Below are positions 59,131 to 64,000 of a stretch of 64,000 nucleotides of DNA, piece by piece. The notes under the pieces were generated by a model. That model made no database searches. It saw only the letters and a list, made by a program, of their open reading frames with translations, and was not told the DNA's origin. The translations under genes were made by a program, and so were the position numbers. The stretch's first letter is position 1, and each line of letters starts with the position of its first letter. The stretch lies in contig OX442420.1 in NCBI GenBank assembly GCA_949361645.1, forward strand, positions 5,253,882 through 5,317,881, in the 5' to 3' direction. The DNA comes from Spongilla lacustris (lineage: Eukaryota > Porifera > Demospongiae > Spongillida > Spongillidae).

Positions 59131-59782
59131 GGGACAGTGTCCAGCAAAATCGGGTTTGTGGGGTTATAATTTTATCATGCACGTTGTACTAAACAACACA
59201 TCTTCGCGACGGTACTAACTTTTCTTTTCAAATTTCGTACACTTGTTCCCACACCATTTCTCTGTGTGAAAATCGATTTTTGTGATCTACACCTTTTCCG
59301 TGCCGTGGATACAACAATCGTTAACCCTGTGGGTTAGAAATCCACATTTCTCCACGTACGAGTGTTAAAAGCGTGTCAAATTAGAAGTGTGCATAGAGTC
59401 CTGTAGCTATTGATTTGTCAGTTCTGTTAGTTAGTTTCTGAATCATCCGTTACGGAGATACAGTTGAGCAAACTACAGGCACATTTTCCCTCTTGATTCG
59501 CGCCAATGATAAAATCACCGCCTTCCCATTCACTGAGCTGAGCGGGACGCGATTTGCCAAAATCATTGGCGCCAATCAAGCGGGAAAACGTGCCCGTAGT
59601 TTGTTCAACTGTATCTTCTTAAAACGGATGATATAGAAGTTAACGAACAGAACAAATCAATAGCTACAGGACTCCTCTATGTACAACCCGAATTTGACGC
59701 GTTTTCAACACTCGTACGTAGAGAAATGAGGAATTCTAACCCGCGGGGTTAACGATTGTTGTATCCACGGCACGAAAAATGT
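59131..59782. repeat. Fold-back repeat, second copy (right arm truncated)
   Basis: It starts GGGACAGTGTCCAGC directly after the first copy. The left arm and centre are present, but the right arm stops at GGCACGAAAAATGT, where the third copy begins. Confidence 0.85.
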
Positions 59783-60034
59783 GGGACAGTGTCCAGCAAA
59801 TTCGGGCTTGTGGGGTTATAATTTGATCACTATAAAAATTGCACGTTGTACTAAACAACACATCTTCGCGACGGTACTACCTTTTCCTTAGAAATTTCGT
59901 ACACTTATTCTCACACCATTTCTCTGTATGAAAATCGATTTTTGTGATCTAAACATTTTCCGTGCCGTGGATACAACAATCGTTAACCCCGCGGGTTAGA
60001 ATTCCTCATTTCTCCACGTACGAGTGTTGAAAAC
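59783..60034 (+). repeat. Fold-back repeat, third copy (left arm only)
   Basis: It begins GGGACAGTGTCCAGC and ends at GAGTGTTGAAAAC, so only part of the left arm is present. Confidence 0.85.
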
Positions 60035-60039
60035 CAGGG

Positions 60040-60300
60040 TTGCCAAAGGCCAGCCCGGCCTGACAGTTCGGCCTGCCAGGCCGGACTGTCCGCTTGGCCT
60101 GGCAGGCCGGACCGTGACCTGACAGGCCAGCAGGCCGGTGTGGGAGGGTGGATTGTCCCCCCGTGCGGAATGTCCCCCCGGACATTCTGCACTAGTGTAC
60201 AATGTTCCCCCGGACATTCTGCACTAGGGCAAACTGTACCCCCCTAGGGTAAAATGTCGTCCCCCCCCCCGGACACTTCACACTAGGGCGCAATATTTTA
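60040..60300. repeat. GC-rich short palindromic repeats
   Basis: Several copies of CCTGGCAGGCCGG-like sequence (60055-60140) are followed by repeats of CCCCCGGACATTCTGCACTAG (60168-60230). Related CCCTAGTG and GGGGGGACATTTTACCCT sequence recurs at 62138-62185, perhaps the other end of a larger repeat unit. Confidence 0.6.
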
Positions 60301-60508
60301 GGCTGGTTTTTAACAAAAACCCGTCCTTATATAGCGTACAAACCATTCTACCCGGATTTATCAATATGCGTCCAGGATGAGAATACTGAGACATGCATGT
60401 GGTTCTACCCTAGCTGGTTCTGTCGAACAAAAACCAGTTGAAGCAATAATTCAATTCATACGTCAACATGGGTTTTGTTCGACAAAACTATGCAGGGTAG
60501 AATCATAT

Positions 60509-61694
60509 TAGGGTGTGTAACCGGTTATCAGGTTATTCGGGTTATTCGGATATTCGCAAAAACCTATCCGTTCGAATAGTAATTTAGCATTACTCGGAAA
60601 AATCGATTATTGGATTTGTTCTATTCGAAATAACCGGTTTGTGAATCTCCATTCGGAGGTACTTAGGTATTCGTCGTCCGCATCGACAATTCGCCCATTA
60701 TTCGAATACCTTTTTATGACGATATCCGGATACGCGTTTACGATATTACATGTACAATAATTACTTCTAAATAACGTCACTGTTGTTACTATAAATATAT
60801 ACGTGGGGACGAGATCAAATACACGGGCAGTAATTCGAACTACATGTAGCCAAAAGAGATCTCCCTCTTCACGTGTCATGACGACGGACAGCTCCAGCTG
60901 CAAATCAAAGTCAGTTCGCTTAGTGTATTTCGAACCAGCTGGCTTCTTGCATCAATCTCTCTGATATTGCCGCGATCATACTAAGGCTTGCTTAGTTACT
61001 AGGATTTTCAAAACTCGGGATGGTGAAATAGAGGCTGCATGGCTGGTGGTGCGTAAACATCATCTGTGGTTCTATTCTTTTGGCATCAAGTGCGATGTGT
61101 ACATCTGTAGACTGTAGGTACTGGTAAAGCTCAGCGTGGCCACGCTAACTTAGGTCGGGACACGCCCAACTAGGTATGTGGTTAGGCCAAGTGATTTAGG
61201 CCTATGTAGGTAGCTGTGGTTGTGTGCTGAGTGCATCTGGTGTGATGTGGGTAGCTGTGGATCCCTGCTGAGGCTACTGATCTGGTGTAATGTGGTTAGT
61301 TGTAGTAAGGTGTCTGGTGTGATGGAGGTAGCTATGGTTGTGTACCTCATGAGGGCATCTGGTGTGATGGGGGTAGGTGTGTTTGTGTGCTGAAGGCTTC
61401 TGGTGTGATGGGTAGGTGTGTTTGTGTGCTGAGGGTATCTGGTGTGATGTGGGTAGCTGTAGGAGGGTCTCTGGTGTGATGTGTACATTTAGGTGGCTCA
61501 ATGAGCAGAAAACCTGAATAACCTAGGTATTCGGCTGGCAAATTGTCAAAACCTATTCGGAAAAATCGATTTTCTTTTTTCAAGTATTCGGAAAAATCGA
61601 TTTTCAGATCCAGAAAAACCTGAAAAATCGATTAGTGTTTTAAAAGTATTCGGAAAAATCGATTTTCATTATTCAGGGGAGGTTACACACCCTA
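60509..61694. mobile_element. hAT-type MITE with 8-bp target duplication
   Basis: The ends are TAGGGTGTGTAACC and GGTTACACACCCTA. A perfect 8-bp duplication AATCATAT flanks it (60501-60508 and 61695-61702). Subterminal copies of ATTCGGAAAAATCGATTTTC occur. No transposase. It contains a minisatellite at 61190-61490. Confidence 0.92.
61190..61490 (+). repeat. TCTGGTGTGATGTGGGTAG minisatellite
   Basis: About eight degenerate copies of a unit of 25-55 bases containing TCTGGTGTGATGNGGGTAG with TGTGTTTGTGTGCTGA spacers, inside the hAT MITE. Confidence 0.8.
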
Positions 61695-61702
61695 AATCAT
61701 AT

Positions 61703-62748
61703 CTATTCCCACGCTGGACGCTCAATCCCAGTAAGTTTTTTTTTTTTTTACTGTAACACTATTCCCACCCTGAACGCAGGATGGTTTTTATGCTATTTAG
61801 GATGGGTTTTAGTCTGGGTACCCGACTGATCGGTTGTACTATCACGCAACCACGGAAAGGTGTGTATTCGTTAAGGAATTTTAATACTAAAATTCTAAAT
61901 GTTCGTGTATGTGTACATGTGCATGTCAGTATTGGTTTCAATGAGCATTTCAAGTGGCGGGACGACATGCAGCTCTGACGACGGATATAGGAGCTAGTGA
62001 GTAAAGGTGTCAACGCGATCCCGTGTACTGCCGTTGTGCGATACGGTATACGTATTTGAAAATACCACCCTTTTGTACACTGCATGCCATATTAGGATTG
62101 CATGAAATGTTTCCCAGCGTACGTTGTCATAGATGTTATGCGGGGGGACATTTTACCCTGGAAGGGGACAGTTTGCCCTAGTGTAGAGTTCAATAATTCC
62201 GCGCATGCGTAAGCGTTGCCAAACTCGGACAGTTTGTAACTTTGTTTCCAATGGAGGAATAAATATAAAAGTTAGTTCCACAATTAGAGTATGGCTTCCT
62301 CTACAGGTCTGATAATTCAAAATTAGCTGTTAACAATGTCAACTAGCAGAAACTAATCAACTCCATTTTAAACGTTTGGCTTCGTTAGTCACCACGCAAG
62401 ATGGTAAGCTGTTCATTGGCACGATTATTGGATGCTTCTTTGCATAGATTCACCGTGATATTAGTGATTAATTTGCAATAGCTTGACTTTCAGCAGGGGT
62501 TTCGCCACAAAAACCACATATAAGATAGATCACGTGATAAGTAATTTTAATAGTTATAAAAATTAATTTTTACACACTTCCTGGGTGGTATTGAATGTTG
62601 ATCAAGGCATTGGCATGTTCTCAATAAACCGATAAATAACTTTTAATAACTACAGATTAATAACTTAAGCTAATGATTGGCATGATTTTTGGTTTAAACA
62701 GAATAATTTTACCATGTTCAGTTCTGGAGTTATGCCAATTCAAAGATT
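61703..62748. other. Intergenic with transposon end
   Basis: No gene. Host-like sequence continues the repeat region interrupted by the hAT MITE. The stretch 62690-62772 reads like the right end of an element (GCGCGACTTTTGGATCACCCTG followed by TA), similar in style to the end of the giant palindrome. The left end was not found. Confidence 0.35.
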
Positions 62749-63240
62749 TTGCGCGACTTTTGGATCACCCTGTATATTGTATCTGGTATCAGCCGTCTAA
62801 ATGAATTAGTAAAAAGCCGCATCTATACACATGCAAACCGATGGCCAGCAGTGCATGCGGATTTATATACGCTGCCCGGCGGGGCGGGCCCGGCACAGCA
62901 ATTCAGGGCATTGATTCCGGGCCCGAGAGAGCACGTAATATCGACCGGAAGAGCATGCTTCCGAGTTACGCGAGCCATTTGCATCCGAAACCGCGAGTGG
63001 ACCGATTTCATACGAATGATTTCACGGTCCCGGAAGCTAATTTGTACGCGCACGGATGAGTTCGGATTAATTATCGCACGCGTACGTGCAATTTTGAACG
63101 AAACCGGGCAAACACCGTACGAGGACCGCGTACTAGTACGTAAGAATTATTGTATGACGTATTGGCAATTGGAAGATACGTGGTTAATTTACGGGTTATG
63201 TCAATTAATTCCTTGTACTGAATTTGTTGCAGGTTATTAA
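62749..63240 (+). CDS. Hypothetical frame in a GC-rich island
   Basis: A 163-codon open frame overlies a GC- and CpG-rich patch (62820-63150) that contrasts with AT-rich surroundings. Middle segments include HANRWPAVHADLYTLPG and REWTDFIRMISRSRK. No domain recognised. The first codons overlap a probable transposon end, so the start is doubtful. It could be an exon, a recent insertion or chance. Confidence 0.15.
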   Translation: MRDFWITLYIVSGISRLNELVKSRIYTHANRWPAVHADLYTLPGGAGPAQQFRALIPGPREHVISTGRACFRVTRAICIRNREWTDFIRMISRSRKLICTRTDEFGLIIARVRAILNETGQTPYEDRVLVRKNYCMTYWQLEDTWLIYGLCQLIPCTEFVAGY

Positions 63241-63633
63241 AAATATATAATTGGCTTCACACAGTACAAAATAACATAAGCACAAAGTTGATTGAGAACT
63301 GGGACAGATCTGTATATAAAAAAAGAAAGCATGAATTGGGCAACAATTTTGCCAGATGACCTTACCTCTCGGACAGTACACGCAGGGGTAACATCTGATC
63401 TCCATCTAAGAATACACTATTAAATCTAATTGTTTCACTTACCTTTCTTTGGTACCTCACCGTGCCATTGCAATGCATAACTGGTAGGGTTTACCTTGTT
63501 CTGAACTGCACACAAGTGGAATGGTTATGCATAAATGCGACAGGAGGCAGAGAAGCAATACATGCCACGATCTGTGTTGAAACGAAGGGAAAGTATAAAT
63601 AACAACTATAGCGATGCACTCTTACTTTTAGCG

Positions 63634-63806
63634 CTTTTGTTCAGCCACGCACCAGGAATCCATTAAATACTGTTCCCGACGTTATGTCGAACCAGCGAAA
63701 TGGTAAGCTCCCTAGAACCACTTTTGTTCAGCCACGCACCAGAAATCCATTAATACTGTTCCCGACGTTACGTCGAACCAGCGAAAAGGTAAACTCCCAG
63801 GAACCT
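63634..63806 (+). repeat. 87-bp tandem duplication containing donor-like sites
   Basis: CTTTTGTTCAGCCACGCACC through GAACCA is repeated once with few changes (63634-63720 and 63721-63806). Each copy includes GCGAAA(T/A)GGTAA(G/A)C, which resembles a splice donor, so this may be a duplicated first exon of a gene beyond the right edge. No long open frame. Confidence 0.6.
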
Positions 63807-64000
63807 AGCTACTGAACATCGTTACCAGGGCTTACCTTGTGATGTAGCGTAGTAACCAATTTTAAAACCCCGCCAGAATAAGCATCGAAGAACGACTTTC
63901 CCTGAAAAAAAAAAAAAAAGCCTTCGATCAATTCAATCCATAATATAAGGCTAAACGAGTGTAACTAATGGTGTAACTCACCTGGCATCATTATAGTAGT

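Overview
This is eukaryotic (animal) nuclear DNA: AT-rich, with very short introns (48-60 bp in one gene), many fold-back and cut-and-paste transposon remnants, long runs of G or C, and frequent TACATGTA-type palindromes. Gene content and texture suggest an early-branching metazoan. A demosponge is my best guess, but the sequence alone does not prove it. No rRNA, tRNA, CRISPR or prokaryotic operon structure was recognised.

The main resident genes form a four-member family (positions 330-1450 on -, 8563-15617 on +, 19223-24340 on +, 52877-56967 on -). Each has a first exon encoding a p190RhoGAP-like N-terminal GTPase domain followed by one FF-like domain. Each first exon appears to end in a stop codon, but in all four copies that stop lies inside a splice donor (A|GTAAGC or A|GTGAG). 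Three copies have, 1.8-3.5 kb downstream on the same strand, a large exon starting at a matching acceptor with matching phase. These second exons encode an acidic, repetitive tail full of tyrosine motifs (YxxM-like EYEYMT and Src-optimum-like EEIYxEI). The joined lengths are exact multiples of three (1183, 900 and 750 aa). The likely products are GTPase-plus-phosphotyrosine scaffolds that lack the RhoGAP domain of p190.

Between two of these genes lies a ten- to eleven-exon RAG1-like gene (25315-28705). It has the RAG1 N-terminal zinc region, RING finger, C2H2 finger, a GGRP motif, and a DDE/RNase H-like core with the paired zinc ligands (CxxC and HxxxxH), ending in a basic nuclear-localisation-like tail. 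One frame change near 26441 is unresolved. No RAG2/Kelch gene and no terminal repeats were found.

The rest is mobile DNA. A 17.8-kb palindromic element (32091-49867, TA/TATA flanks) carries ~130-bp tandem repeats in opposite orientation in its two arms and has no transposase. There are two hAT-type elements with 8-bp target duplications (10188-12388 and 60509-61694). There are fold-back elements at 10696-11959, 30201-31553, 18658-18923 and 58311-60034. Remnants include an ISL2EU-like pair (DDE transposase plus YqaJ nuclease, 4093-5884), a SWIM/YqaJ gene (16655-18020) and a BEL/Pao retrotransposon (6430-8330). Several of these sit inside introns of the GTPase-tail genes and explain their different intron lengths.
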